From an uncultured bacterium (GTDB lineage Bacteria; Bacillota; Clostridia; Oscillospirales; Acutalibacteraceae): a stretch of DNA of 11,748 bases. The notes beneath the pieces were generated by a model. The model was not told the origin of the DNA. It saw only the letters and a program-made list of their open reading frames with translations, and made no database searches. Position 1 is the stretch's first letter. Every line of letters starts with the position of its first letter. The stretch covers positions 1 through 11,748 of the forward strand of contig CAJMOI010000052.1 in the NCBI GenBank assembly GCA_905215105.1. The letters run 5' to 3'. This document shows, one piece after another, positions 5,766-11,748 of the stretch. The translations under genes were made by a program, and so were the position numbers.

Positions 5766-6317
5766 ATGAAAATTACGATCATCGGCAGAAAGGTTACCCT
5801 GCGGGACAACTTCAAAGAGCTTGCAACCAAAAAGCTCATGCGCTTTGACCGGATTTTCGACGAGGACGCCCAGGCCACCGTTACGGTGACGCTGGAGCGC
5901 AACCGCCAGACGGTGGAAATCACCATTCGCCAGCCGGGCATGATCTGCCGTGCGGAGGAAACCGCCGCAGAGATGAACGACGCGCTGGATAAAGTGATTT
6001 CTGCACTGGGCCGGCAGATCCGCAAAAATAAAACCCGCTTGGAGAAGCGTCTCCACGGCGGAGCCATCGATCAGTATGTGCAGGAGTATGCGGAAGAAGC
6101 CGAGCCGGAGGATATGGCGGAATTTGACGAGTATGAAGTGGTCAAGACCAAGCACTTCTATGTGAAGCCCGCCAGCGTGGAGGAAGCCATTTTGCAGATG
6201 AACATGCTGGAGCATCAGTTCTTCATGTTCCGCAACACGGAAAACAACGAAATCAACGTGGTATACCGGCGCAAGGACGGCAAATATGGCCTGTTGGCGC
6301 CTGACGACGAAGAATAA
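5766..6317 (+). CDS. hpf: Ribosome hibernation promoting factor, long form
   Basis: A 183-residue protein with the two-domain layout of long HPF. The N-terminal RaiA/YfiA fold (about 1-97) starts MKITIIGRKV and contains TVEITIRQPGMICRAEE. A charged Glu/Asp-rich linker (about 105-123) leads to the C-terminal dimerisation domain (124-178), with VVKTKHFYVKPASVEEAILQ, MNMLEHQFFMFRN (145-157) and NVVYRRKDGKYGLL. Long HPF binds the decoding region of the 30S subunit and pairs two 70S ribosomes into inactive 100S dimers in stationary phase or stress. ATG 5766 has AGGAG at 5753-5757. The frame extends upstream to TTG 5721, but those 15 residues are not part of the fold, so I reject that start. The gene is a single transcription unit with its own promoter and terminator. 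Confidence 0.95.
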   Translation: MKITIIGRKVTLRDNFKELATKKLMRFDRIFDEDAQATVTVTLERNRQTVEITIRQPGMICRAEETAAEMNDALDKVISALGRQIRKNKTRLEKRLHGGAIDQYVQEYAEEAEPEDMAEFDEYEVVKTKHFYVKPASVEEAILQMNMLEHQFFMFRNTENNEINVVYRRKDGKYGLLAPDDEE

Positions 6318-6331
6318 AACCATCAATCAGG

Positions 6332-6361
6332 GGGCCGCGCCAAAAGCGCGGCCCTTTCTTT
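6332..6361 (+). terminator. Rho-independent terminator after hpf
   Basis: GGGCCGCGC (6332-6340), a CAAAA loop, and GCGCGGCCC (6346-6354) form a perfect 9-bp GC-only stem followed by TTTCTTT. It starts 15 nt after the hpf stop. Confidence 0.95.
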
Positions 6362-6384
6362 GTTGAAAACGTTCTGCTAATAAT

Positions 6385-6424
6385 AAAAAAACCGTTCCCG
6401 AAAGCAAATCCGGGAACGGCTTTT
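6385..6424 (-). terminator. Terminator of the MFS gene, bidirectional
   Basis: CCGTTCCCG (6392-6400) and CGGGAACGG (6411-6419) form a perfect 9-bp stem around a 10-nt loop. Read on the - strand the stem is followed by seven T residues (A run at 6385-6391), so it terminates the transporter transcript 18 nt or so after its stop codon. On the + strand a CTTTT tail follows, giving a backup stop for hpf transcripts. Confidence 0.92.
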
Positions 6425-6441
6425 GATTGTATTGACTGTAT

Positions 6442-7758
6442 TCAGTTTTCTTGTGTTTCGCTGCGTGCCGCCAGCTGAGAGGCCTCCATTTTCTTTCTTC
6501 CGGCAAAGAGAATGACAAAGCCCACCGCAAACAGTACCACCAGACTGAGAACGCCGATGGAGTCATGCCCGGTCAGGGAAGAGAACACCGCCACGAACAC
6601 AGGGCCCAATACTGCGGCGAACTTGCCGAAGATATCGTAGAAGCCGAAATATTCCGTGGCGCGGCTGGGGGGAACCAGTTTTCCGAAATAGGAGCGGGAG
6701 ATGGCCTGAATGCCGCCCTGTACCGTGCCCACCATGAAGGCCATGATCCAGAACAGCACCTGAGACAGCGCGATGGCCTCCTCGCTGCCCTCGCTTACCC
6801 CAATATTCCAGCCCATGTAGAAGCCCACCAGACATACCACAAAGTACACGCCGATGGCGACCCGAATCATCCGCAGGGAACCGGCTCTTTCCGACAGGCG
6901 GCCAAAGAGGATGGAGCAGGGGACGGCGACAATCTGGGTAACCAACAGCGCCAGAATCATGCCGGTGGAGTCCAGCCCCAGCTTGGTGCCGTAAGAGGAA
7001 GACAGGTTGATAACGGTGTTCACACCGTCTATGTAGCAGAAATAGGCCAGAATAAACAGGAAGATGCCCCGGTTTTTCACAATGCTTCCGAAGGTTTCCC
7101 GAATGTTGGAAAGGGCGTTTTTCACCAGCCGGGAAGGGGGAACTTCCACATAGTGCTCCTGTTTCACGTTGCGGAGCATGGGAATGCTGAATCCGGCCCA
7201 CCACAGGGAGGTGAGGACAATGACAATTTTCACGGCGGTGGGGTTGTCCATGCCCATCACCAGCAGAATGCCAATGGAAATCAGGAAGGGAATGGTACTG
7301 CCGCCGATGTACCCCATGGCATAGCCCCAGGCGGACACCTTGTCCATCCGATCTTTGGTGGTCACGTCCGTGAGGAAGGAGTCGTACAGCAGGCAGGACC
7401 CCAGGAACCCGATATAGGACAGCACATATCCCACCAGCAGCATTTGCCAGGAATTGAACAGGGCCGTGAGAAGGGTTGTCACCGTGCCCAGCGCAGCGAA
7501 GAAAGCAAAGAGCCGTTTTTTCATGCCTTTATAGTCGCCGATTGCGCCGAGGAACGGAGCCAGAATGGCAATGGTGAAGGTAGCGACTGCCGTGCCGTAG
7601 GACCAGGGTACCACGTTATCCACACCGGCGCCTTTACAGACGCTTCCGAAGTAAATGGGAAAGATGGCGGCCATCATGTTGGTGGCGTAAACGGAGTTGG
7701 CCCAGTCGTAGAGAATCCAGCTTTTTTCCTTCCGGGTAAACCGAATGGTTCGTTTCAT
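6442..7758 (-). CDS. MFS transporter, UMF1 (Atg22-like) family
   Basis: A 438-residue, very hydrophobic protein with a predicted twelve-helix MFS layout. The N-terminal signature YDWANSVYAT (17-26) is the hallmark of the UMF1/Atg22-like family. The cytoplasmic loop after the second helix has GAIGDYKGMKKR, the equivalent of the MFS loop 2-3 motif. A second half begins around VKNALSNIRETFGSIVKN, and a glycine-rich GTVQGGIQAISRSYFGKLVP segment near helix 10 is also typical. Yeast Atg22 exports vacuolar amino acids; the bacterial substrates are not known. AAGGGA (- strand, 7773-7768) precedes the ATG by 9 nt. It is convergent with hpf. An extended -10 box just upstream suggests its own promoter, independent of mtaB. 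Confidence 0.9.
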   Translation of the reverse strand: MKRTIRFTRKEKSWILYDWANSVYATNMMAAIFPIYFGSVCKGAGVDNVVPWSYGTAVATFTIAILAPFLGAIGDYKGMKKRLFAFFAALGTVTTLLTALFNSWQMLLVGYVLSYIGFLGSCLLYDSFLTDVTTKDRMDKVSAWGYAMGYIGGSTIPFLISIGILLVMGMDNPTAVKIVIVLTSLWWAGFSIPMLRNVKQEHYVEVPPSRLVKNALSNIRETFGSIVKNRGIFLFILAYFCYIDGVNTVINLSSSYGTKLGLDSTGMILALLVTQIVAVPCSILFGRLSERAGSLRMIRVAIGVYFVVCLVGFYMGWNIGVSEGSEEAIALSQVLFWIMAFMVGTVQGGIQAISRSYFGKLVPPSRATEYFGFYDIFGKFAAVLGPVFVAVFSSLTGHDSIGVLSLVVLFAVGFVILFAGRKKMEASQLAARSETQEN

Positions 7759-7787
7759 GGGGCATCATCCCTTCGTTAAAAGATTCT

Positions 7788-7796
7788 ATTATACCA
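7788..7796 (-). promoter_or_regulatory. Extended -10 promoter element for the MFS gene
   Basis: Read on the - strand, TGGTATAAT lies 29 nt before the transporter start: a perfect TATAAT with the TG of an extended -10. No good -35 box is present at 16-18 nt spacing, which extended -10 promoters tolerate. Transcription would start near 7781 and the leader would be about 23 nt. Confidence 0.6.
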
Positions 7797-7862
7797 TCAG
7801 CATATCATAAATTTGTAAAACTTTGTAGGGGTCCTTGTAAAAACCACTGAAAAAAGCTGATT

Positions 7863-9164
7863 TTACAGGGAAACAGGCTCGGCCAGGCAGAAATCTCCGG
7901 CGCAGTCGGTGAGCCGCACCGGCAGAATTTTTCCCGCCAGCGGTTCGCTGCTGGCCATGTGCACCGGCGTATAATTGGCGGTGTAGCCTTCCCACACATT
8001 TTTGGCGGCTTCCTGTTCAAAGAGCACCGGCTCCACCCGGCCCAGCTGTTCCTGTAAAAAGGCGCGGCGGGTTTCCTCGGTGGCCTCAATCAGGGCATGG
8101 CTGCGGGCTTCCTTCACCGCGTTGGAAACCTGTCCCGGCATGTTGTATGCCACGGTGCCCGGGCGGCGGGAATAGGCGAAAACATGGACTTTTGCAAAGG
8201 CGATTTCTTTGGCAAAGGCCAGGGACTGGGCAAATTCCTCTTCGGTCTCTCCGGCAAAGCCCACCATCATGTCGGTGGTAATGGCGGCGTTGGGGAAAAC
8301 CGACCGGAGGGGTTTGACAATCCGGCGGTATTCGGCGGTGTCATAGTGGCGGTTCATCCGACGAAGGGTTTCGTCACAGCCGCTTTGCAGGGACAGGTGG
8401 AACTGAGGACACAGCTTCTCCTGTTTGGCCAGCCGTGCAATCACGTCGTCCTGTAACTGTTCCGGTTCCAGAGAGCCCAGCCGGACCCGGGCGATTTCCG
8501 GCACAGCGCAGGCAGCTTCCACCGCGTCGCAGAGATGCAGCCCCAGCTCCTGACCATAGGCGGACAGGTTGATGCCGGTGAGCACCACTTCCCGATAGCC
8601 GTTTTTCCCAAGGGCGGCCAGCTCCGTTTTCAGCTCTTCCAGCGGCTTGGAACGGATACGGCCCCGGGCATAGGGGATAATACAATAGGAACAGAAGCGA
8701 TTGCATCCGTCCTGAATTTTGACAAAGGCGCGGGTGCGCTCGAAAAAGCTCTCCACCTGCATGGCTTCAAAGGCTTCGCCGGTTTCGTGGGGAACGATGT
8801 CGATGACCCGCTGATGGGTGGAGAGATACTTGAGAATGTCCGGCACCAGTGCGCCCCGGTTGGAGTTGCCCAACACCACGTCGGCGTCCTCCAGTGCAGC
8901 GGCGGCTTCCGGGAAGGCCTGGGGCATACAGCCGGGGAGTACCAGTACTGCGTCGGGGTTGTTTTTGCGGGCGCGATGCAGGGTCTGGCGAACCTTGTGA
9001 TCGCTGGCGGCGGTAACGGTGCAGGAGTTAATGAGCACCACATCCGCCGGTTCTCCGGCGGCACAAACGCCAAATCCGGCGGCCGTCATCTTGGCCAGCA
9101 TGGCCTGGGTTTCATACTGATTGACCTTGCAGCCAAGGGTGATGGCGGAGACTTTCATCATCAT
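7863..9164 (-). CDS. mtaB: tRNA threonylcarbamoyladenosine methylthiotransferase MtaB
   Basis: A 433-residue radical SAM methylthiotransferase that converts t6A to ms2t6A at position 37 of tRNAs reading ANN codons. The UPF0004 domain (about 4-125) has the three cysteines of the auxiliary iron-sulfur cluster: C12 in TLGCKVNQYE, C48 in INSCTVT and C79 in LPGCMPQ. The radical SAM domain has CxxxCxxC at C154, C158 and C161 (DGCNRFCSYCIIPYARG), then LTGINLSAYG, HLSLQSGCDETLRRMNRHY and TTDMMVGFAGETEEEF. A TRAM-like RNA-binding end spans about 372-433. TLGCKVNQYE and YARGRIRS favour MtaB over MiaB or RimO. The frame is open to 9212, but AAAGGA (- strand, 9179-9174) lies 9 nt before the first of three consecutive ATGs, at 9164. 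I chose that one; 9161 and 9158 are alternatives. Confidence 0.93.
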   Translation of the reverse strand: MMMKVSAITLGCKVNQYETQAMLAKMTAAGFGVCAAGEPADVVLINSCTVTAASDHKVRQTLHRARKNNPDAVLVLPGCMPQAFPEAAAALEDADVVLGNSNRGALVPDILKYLSTHQRVIDIVPHETGEAFEAMQVESFFERTRAFVKIQDGCNRFCSYCIIPYARGRIRSKPLEELKTELAALGKNGYREVVLTGINLSAYGQELGLHLCDAVEAACAVPEIARVRLGSLEPEQLQDDVIARLAKQEKLCPQFHLSLQSGCDETLRRMNRHYDTAEYRRIVKPLRSVFPNAAITTDMMVGFAGETEEEFAQSLAFAKEIAFAKVHVFAYSRRPGTVAYNMPGQVSNAVKEARSHALIEATEETRRAFLQEQLGRVEPVLFEQEAAKNVWEGYTANYTPVHMASSEPLAGKILPVRLTDCAGDFCLAEPVSL

Positions 9165-9283
9165 TGGGAAACATCCTTTCACACAAAATCGACGGCAGAA
9201 AAAGGGCTTCAAACCGCCTTTTTTTAGATAAATTGAAAAATTTTGGCTGGGAAAACGCCGGAAGAATCTGGCGATATTTCATA

Positions 9284-9312
9284 TTGACCATTGAAATTCC
9301 CTGCGGTATGAT
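9284..9312 (+). promoter_or_regulatory. Sigma-A promoter for the HPr-like gene
   Basis: TTGACC (9284-9289, five of six) and TATGAT (9307-9312, five of six) are separated by exactly 17 nt. Transcription would begin near 9319, giving a leader of about 66 nt. It points away from mtaB; no comparable promoter for mtaB was found in the same 220-nt gap. Confidence 0.75.
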
Positions 9313-9384
9313 AAGAGAAACCCGAGGAATGTTCTGGTCAGAAAACGGAACTCTATTACCCATTTTACAGGAGGCATCACGACT

Positions 9385-9630
9385 ATGCAAACACTTCAGA
9401 TCGTGCTCAAGACCATTGATGATGTCAAACGTTTTGTGACGCTCACCAACAAGTATCATTTCCCCATCGACCTTTCCAACGGAAAATACAAGATCGATGC
9501 CAAGTCCATTATGGGCGTTTTCAGTCTGGGAACCTCTCAGCCTGTAACTTTGGAAATCGACAGCACTGCTGCTCAGTCCCGCGAGGCCGACGAGTTCGTC
9601 AAGTCCGTGCAGGAGTTTGTGGTGGAATAA
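9385..9630 (+). CDS. HPr-like (Crh-like) protein lacking the catalytic histidine
   Basis: An 81-residue protein with the HPr fold pattern. The region around the regulatory serine is highly conserved: NGKYKIDAKSIMGVFSLG (32-49), where S41 aligns with Ser46 of HPr, the HPr kinase target. The start, MQTLQIVLKTIDDVKRFVTL, has no GIHARP motif: HPr His15 and Arg17 align with about T10 and D12. It therefore should not pass phosphate in the PTS, but could be a Ser-phosphorylated regulator, like Bacillus Crh, which also lacks His15. AGGAGG at 9369-9374 lies 10 nt before the ATG. The gene is alone on the + strand between two - strand genes, with its own promoter and terminator. The fold assignment is firm; the Crh-like role is inference. 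Confidence 0.83.
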   Translation: MQTLQIVLKTIDDVKRFVTLTNKYHFPIDLSNGKYKIDAKSIMGVFSLGTSQPVTLEIDSTAAQSREADEFVKSVQEFVVE

Positions 9631-9656
9631 ACGCAAAGTGAATTTGCAAAGAGGAT

Positions 9657-9692
9657 CGGAGATGCTGCATCAGGATGCGGTATCTCCGTTTT
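9657..9692 (+). terminator. Terminator of the HPr-like gene, overlapping the end of the ABC-F gene
   Basis: CGGAGATGCTGCAT (9657-9670), a CAGG loop, and ATGCGGTATCTCCG (9675-9688) make a 14-bp stem with two G-U wobbles, followed by TTTT at 9689-9692. On the - strand no T run follows, so it serves the HPr-like gene. The stem and loop include the last codons and the stop codon (9670-9672) of the convergent ABC-F gene. Confidence 0.82.
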
Positions 9693-11592
9693 CCATTTCC
9701 TCCACTTTTTGGGAAAGCTCTTCCCATTCCAGCAGCAGCTCTTCGTTGCGGCTGTTGAGCCGGTCCAGCTCTGCGGAAAGCTCCATGGTCCGGGCAAAGT
9801 CGCTGGCTGTGTCCGGGTTTTCCAGCTCCCGGGAAAGCTGTTGGATGGCTTCGTCGTTTTTCTCGGTTTCCTGTTCCACCCGGGCAAGGGCCGCGCGGGT
9901 TTTCCGCAGTTCGGCGGCTTTTTCTTTTCTCAATTTGTAATCATTGACTTTCACCGGCTGAGGCGCGGATTTTTCCGCTTCCCCGGCTTTTTCTTTCCGC
10001 TGTGCCAGAAAATCCTCATAATTGCCGATGGTTTCGGAAACGCCCTCCGGTTCCAGATAATAGATCCGGTCTGCCAGCTTGTTGATTAAGTAACGGTCGT
10101 GGGAAACAATAAACAGGGTTCCGTCATAGTGCAGCAGGGCATCTTCCAGCGCTTCACAGGACTGGATGTCCAGATGGTTGGTGGGTTCGTCCAGCAGCAG
10201 GAAATTGGCTTTGGAGAGCATCAGCCGGAGCAGCAGCAGCCGCGCCCGCTCTCCGCCGCTGAGGGAGGACACCATTTTATACACTTCCTCGCCCCGGAAC
10301 AGGAAAATCGCCAGCGCATTCCGGATTTCCGTTTCCGTCATCCGGGGATGCCGGTCCCAGATTTCATCCAGTACGGTTTTGCTGTCGTCCAGACCGCCCT
10401 GTAACTGGTCGTAATAGCCCACGTCAATGCCTGCGCCAAAACGAACACTGCCCGCCGTGGCCTCATACTGATTCATGAGGATTTTCAGAAGGGAGGTTTT
10501 GCCGCAGCCGTTGGGGCCAATGAGGAAAATCCGTTCCTGACGGTGGACTTCCATGTCCACATGGGAAAACAGGGGCTTTCCGTCGAAGGAAAGGGCCAGA
10601 TTTTCCACATACATCACGTCGTTGCCGCCCCGCTGGCTGGCGCCGAAACCAAAGTGGATGGAGGGGAGCATGGCGTCCGGTTTTACCAGCGTCTGTTCCA
10701 GACGGGCAATGACTTTCAGCTTGCTTTCCGCAGTGCGGATGTTCTTTTCCCGGTTCCACTGGCGCTGCTGAGCCACAATGCCCTCCAGCCGCTTGATTTC
10801 CCGCATGGTGTTGTCGTATTTCCGCTGGATGGTGAGGGCGTTTTCCTCTTTCTGTTCCAGATGCCGGGTGTAGTTGCCCTTGTACAGGGTCAGCCGCTGG
10901 TGCTCCATTTCAAAGGTCCGGTCGGTCACGTTGTCCAGAAAGAAACGGTCGTGGGAAATTACCAGATACGCGCCGGGGAAGCCTTTCAGAAAGTCTTCCA
11001 GCCATTCCACCGACTGGATGTCCAGATGGTTGGTGGGTTCGTCCAGCAGCAGCAGGTTTGCGCCGCTGAGGAGCATTTTGGCAAGCTGCAATTTTGCTTT
11101 CTGTCCGCCGCTGAGCACACCAACGGGCATTCCCATCTGTTCGTCGGAAAATCCCAGACCCATCAGGGTACTTCTGGCTCTGGCCCGGCAGGTCAGACCG
11201 CCTTGCGCGGCAAACTGGTCATTGAGAATCATCTGTCGTTCGATGAGGGCGTCGTCGGGGTGAACCTGTAGCCGGAGGTTGATGTCTTCCAGCTCTTTTT
11301 CCATCTCAAGCAAATGGGAAAAGACCGTCAGTACCTCGTTGTAGGCGCTGCGGTCCAGATCCCGGCACACATGCTGTTCCATATATCCGATGCGGCATTC
11401 CCGTGCCTTGTAAATTTCGCCGCTGTCGCTGGCCATGTCGCCGGTGAGAATTTTAAAAAGGGTGGTTTTGCCGGAACCGTTGGCTCCCACCAGGCCGATG
11501 TGGTCCCGTTCCTGTATTTCAAAAGAAGCCCCTGTAAAAATCAGGTCTGTCCCAAAGGATTTTTGCAGTTGGCTGATGCTGAGCAGTGCCAT
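9670..11592 (-). CDS. ABC-F family ATPase (YdiF/Uup/EttA-like)
   Basis: A 640-residue protein with two ATP-binding cassettes and no membrane domain, the layout of ABC-F proteins that bind the ribosomal E site and ease stalled translation or give antibiotic protection. Cassette 1 has GANGSGKT (36-43), LSGGQ (160-164), LLLLDEPTNHLD (180-191) with catalytic E185, and H214. The interdomain linker (about 229-325) is basic, with EKNIRTAESKLKVIARLE (282-299). Cassette 2 has GPNGCGKT (359-366), LSGGE (444-448), LLLDEPTNHLD (465-475) with E469, and H498. A C-terminal coiled coil (about 550-636) resembles Uup/YdiF. The toe/arm insertion in cassette 1 (about 75-135) is present. AAGGAGA (- strand, 11607-11601) is 8 nt before the ATG. 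Length and coiled coil fit the housekeeping YdiF type rather than short resistance forms such as Vga or Lsa, but a resistance role cannot be excluded. Confidence 0.93.
   Translation of the reverse strand: MALLSISQLQKSFGTDLIFTGASFEIQERDHIGLVGANGSGKTTLFKILTGDMASDSGEIYKARECRIGYMEQHVCRDLDRSAYNEVLTVFSHLLEMEKELEDINLRLQVHPDDALIERQMILNDQFAAQGGLTCRARARSTLMGLGFSDEQMGMPVGVLSGGQKAKLQLAKMLLSGANLLLLDEPTNHLDIQSVEWLEDFLKGFPGAYLVISHDRFFLDNVTDRTFEMEHQRLTLYKGNYTRHLEQKEENALTIQRKYDNTMREIKRLEGIVAQQRQWNREKNIRTAESKLKVIARLEQTLVKPDAMLPSIHFGFGASQRGGNDVMYVENLALSFDGKPLFSHVDMEVHRQERIFLIGPNGCGKTSLLKILMNQYEATAGSVRFGAGIDVGYYDQLQGGLDDSKTVLDEIWDRHPRMTETEIRNALAIFLFRGEEVYKMVSSLSGGERARLLLLRLMLSKANFLLLDEPTNHLDIQSCEALEDALLHYDGTLFIVSHDRYLINKLADRIYYLEPEGVSETIGNYEDFLAQRKEKAGEAEKSAPQPVKVNDYKLRKEKAAELRKTRAALARVEQETEKNDEAIQQLSRELENPDTASDFARTMELSAELDRLNSRNEELLLEWEELSQKVEEMENGDTAS
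10160..10200. repeat. 41-nt exact direct repeat, copy 1 (Walker B of ABC-F cassette 2)
   Basis: This 41-nt stretch is identical, base for base, to 11012-11052 in the same orientation. It encodes LLLDEPTNHLDIQS of the second cassette on the - strand. All shared codons are identical, including the degenerate third positions. Confidence 0.9.
11012..11052. repeat. 41-nt exact direct repeat, copy 2 (Walker B of ABC-F cassette 1)
   Basis: Second copy of the repeat at 10160-10200, encoding the same Walker B block in cassette 1. The flanks diverge at once on both sides, so identity is limited to the ATP-hydrolysis motif. Confidence 0.9.
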
Positions 11593-11633
11593 GGAATTCT
11601 TCTCCTTCTCGCTGATACTTGCATATTCAATTT

Positions 11634-11662
11634 ATTATACAAAATCCCGGGAAGGGAATCAA
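11634..11662 (-). promoter_or_regulatory. Sigma-A promoter for the ABC-F gene
   Basis: On the - strand, TTGATT (11662-11657) and a perfect TATAAT (11639-11634) are separated by 17 nt. Transcription would start near 11627, leaving a leader of about 35 nt, too short for the uORF attenuators found before many antibiotic-resistance ABC-F genes. The rest of 11663-11748 is purine-rich on the + strand and shows no gene I can support. Confidence 0.72.
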
Positions 11663-11748
11663 GAGCGGGAGGGCGGGAAGGAGAAGAAACCGGTGTAGAG
11701 CTACAATACAAATTGGACAGAGAGGAAAAAGAAGAGAGAAAAAAGTAG

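Noticed and set aside
6451..7779. 442-codon open frame on the + strand opposite the MFS gene
   Set aside because: It is His/Gln/Gly-rich with no recognisable domain and mirrors the transporter codon by codon; the opposite strand has a clear family signature, start site and terminator. It is an antisense shadow caused by GC-rich codon bias.
7834..7869. Inverted repeat TGTAAAA...TTTTACA at the end of mtaB
   Set aside because: A 7-bp AT-rich stem with a long loop and no T tract placed for termination; not convincing as a terminator.
9256..9273. CGCC...GGCG inverted repeat upstream of the HPr-like promoter
   Set aside because: Only 4 bp per arm; no recognised operator.
10543..11271. 242-codon + strand frame with a repeated VGGFVQQQ motif
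   Set aside because: The repeated peptide is only the antisense reading of the two Walker B segments of the ABC-F gene.
11593..11748. Coding frame running off the window end on the + strand
   Set aside because: It is the continuation of an antisense frame over the ABC-F gene; the sequence is purine-rich and of low complexity, with no domain.

Overview
The window comes from the chromosome of an endospore-forming, moderately GC-rich member of the Clostridia, probably of the Oscillospiraceae/Ruminococcaceae type. The evidence is a yabP-yabQ sporulation pair, Firmicutes-style AGGAGG ribosome binding sites, TTGACA/TATAAT promoters, and gene order matching the conserved yabM-yabN-yabO-yabP-yabQ-divIC-yabR block of Bacillus. 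No mobile elements, tRNA/rRNA genes or CRISPR arrays were seen. No gene-free stretch reaches 300 bases; the longest, 9165-9384, is 220 bases.

Region 1 (1-3563, + strand) is the conserved block: the end of a SpoVB-type lipid-linked sugar flippase, a stand-alone mazG, hup (HU) with its own strong terminator, rqcP (S4 ribosome quality control factor), yabP and yabQ behind a candidate sigma-E promoter, divIC with a near-consensus sigma-A promoter buried in the 3' part of yabQ, and an S1-domain gene (yabR-like) closed by a perfect 9-bp terminator. Vegetative and sporulation transcription therefore seem to be interleaved.

Region 2 (3580-5596, + strand) is a two-gene unit: a metal-dependent amidohydrolase and a class I fumarase/tartrate dehydratase alpha subunit with no beta subunit beside it. 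Region 3 (about 5655-6361, + strand) is hpf, a long hibernation promoting factor with its own promoter, an upstream Shine-Dalgarno sequence with a tiny possible leader ORF, and a strong terminator. A second, bidirectional terminator separates it from convergent genes.

Region 4 (6442-11662) is mostly on the - strand: an UMF1-type MFS transporter, the tRNA methylthiotransferase mtaB, and an ABC-F ATPase close to the EttA/Uup/YdiF group. Between mtaB and the ABC-F gene lies a + strand HPr-like gene with its own promoter; it keeps the regulatory serine but lacks the catalytic histidine. Its terminator hairpin overlaps the stop codon of the convergent ABC-F gene.

Many of the genes concern ribosomes and translation (RqcP, S1 protein, HPF, MtaB, ABC-F), but they occupy separate transcription units. 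I see no clear new multi-gene system. The points most worth checking are the 197-nt yabQ/divIC overlap with its embedded promoter, the orphan fumarase alpha subunit, the terminator directly in front of the amidohydrolase gene, the hpf leader, and the His-less HPr paralog.
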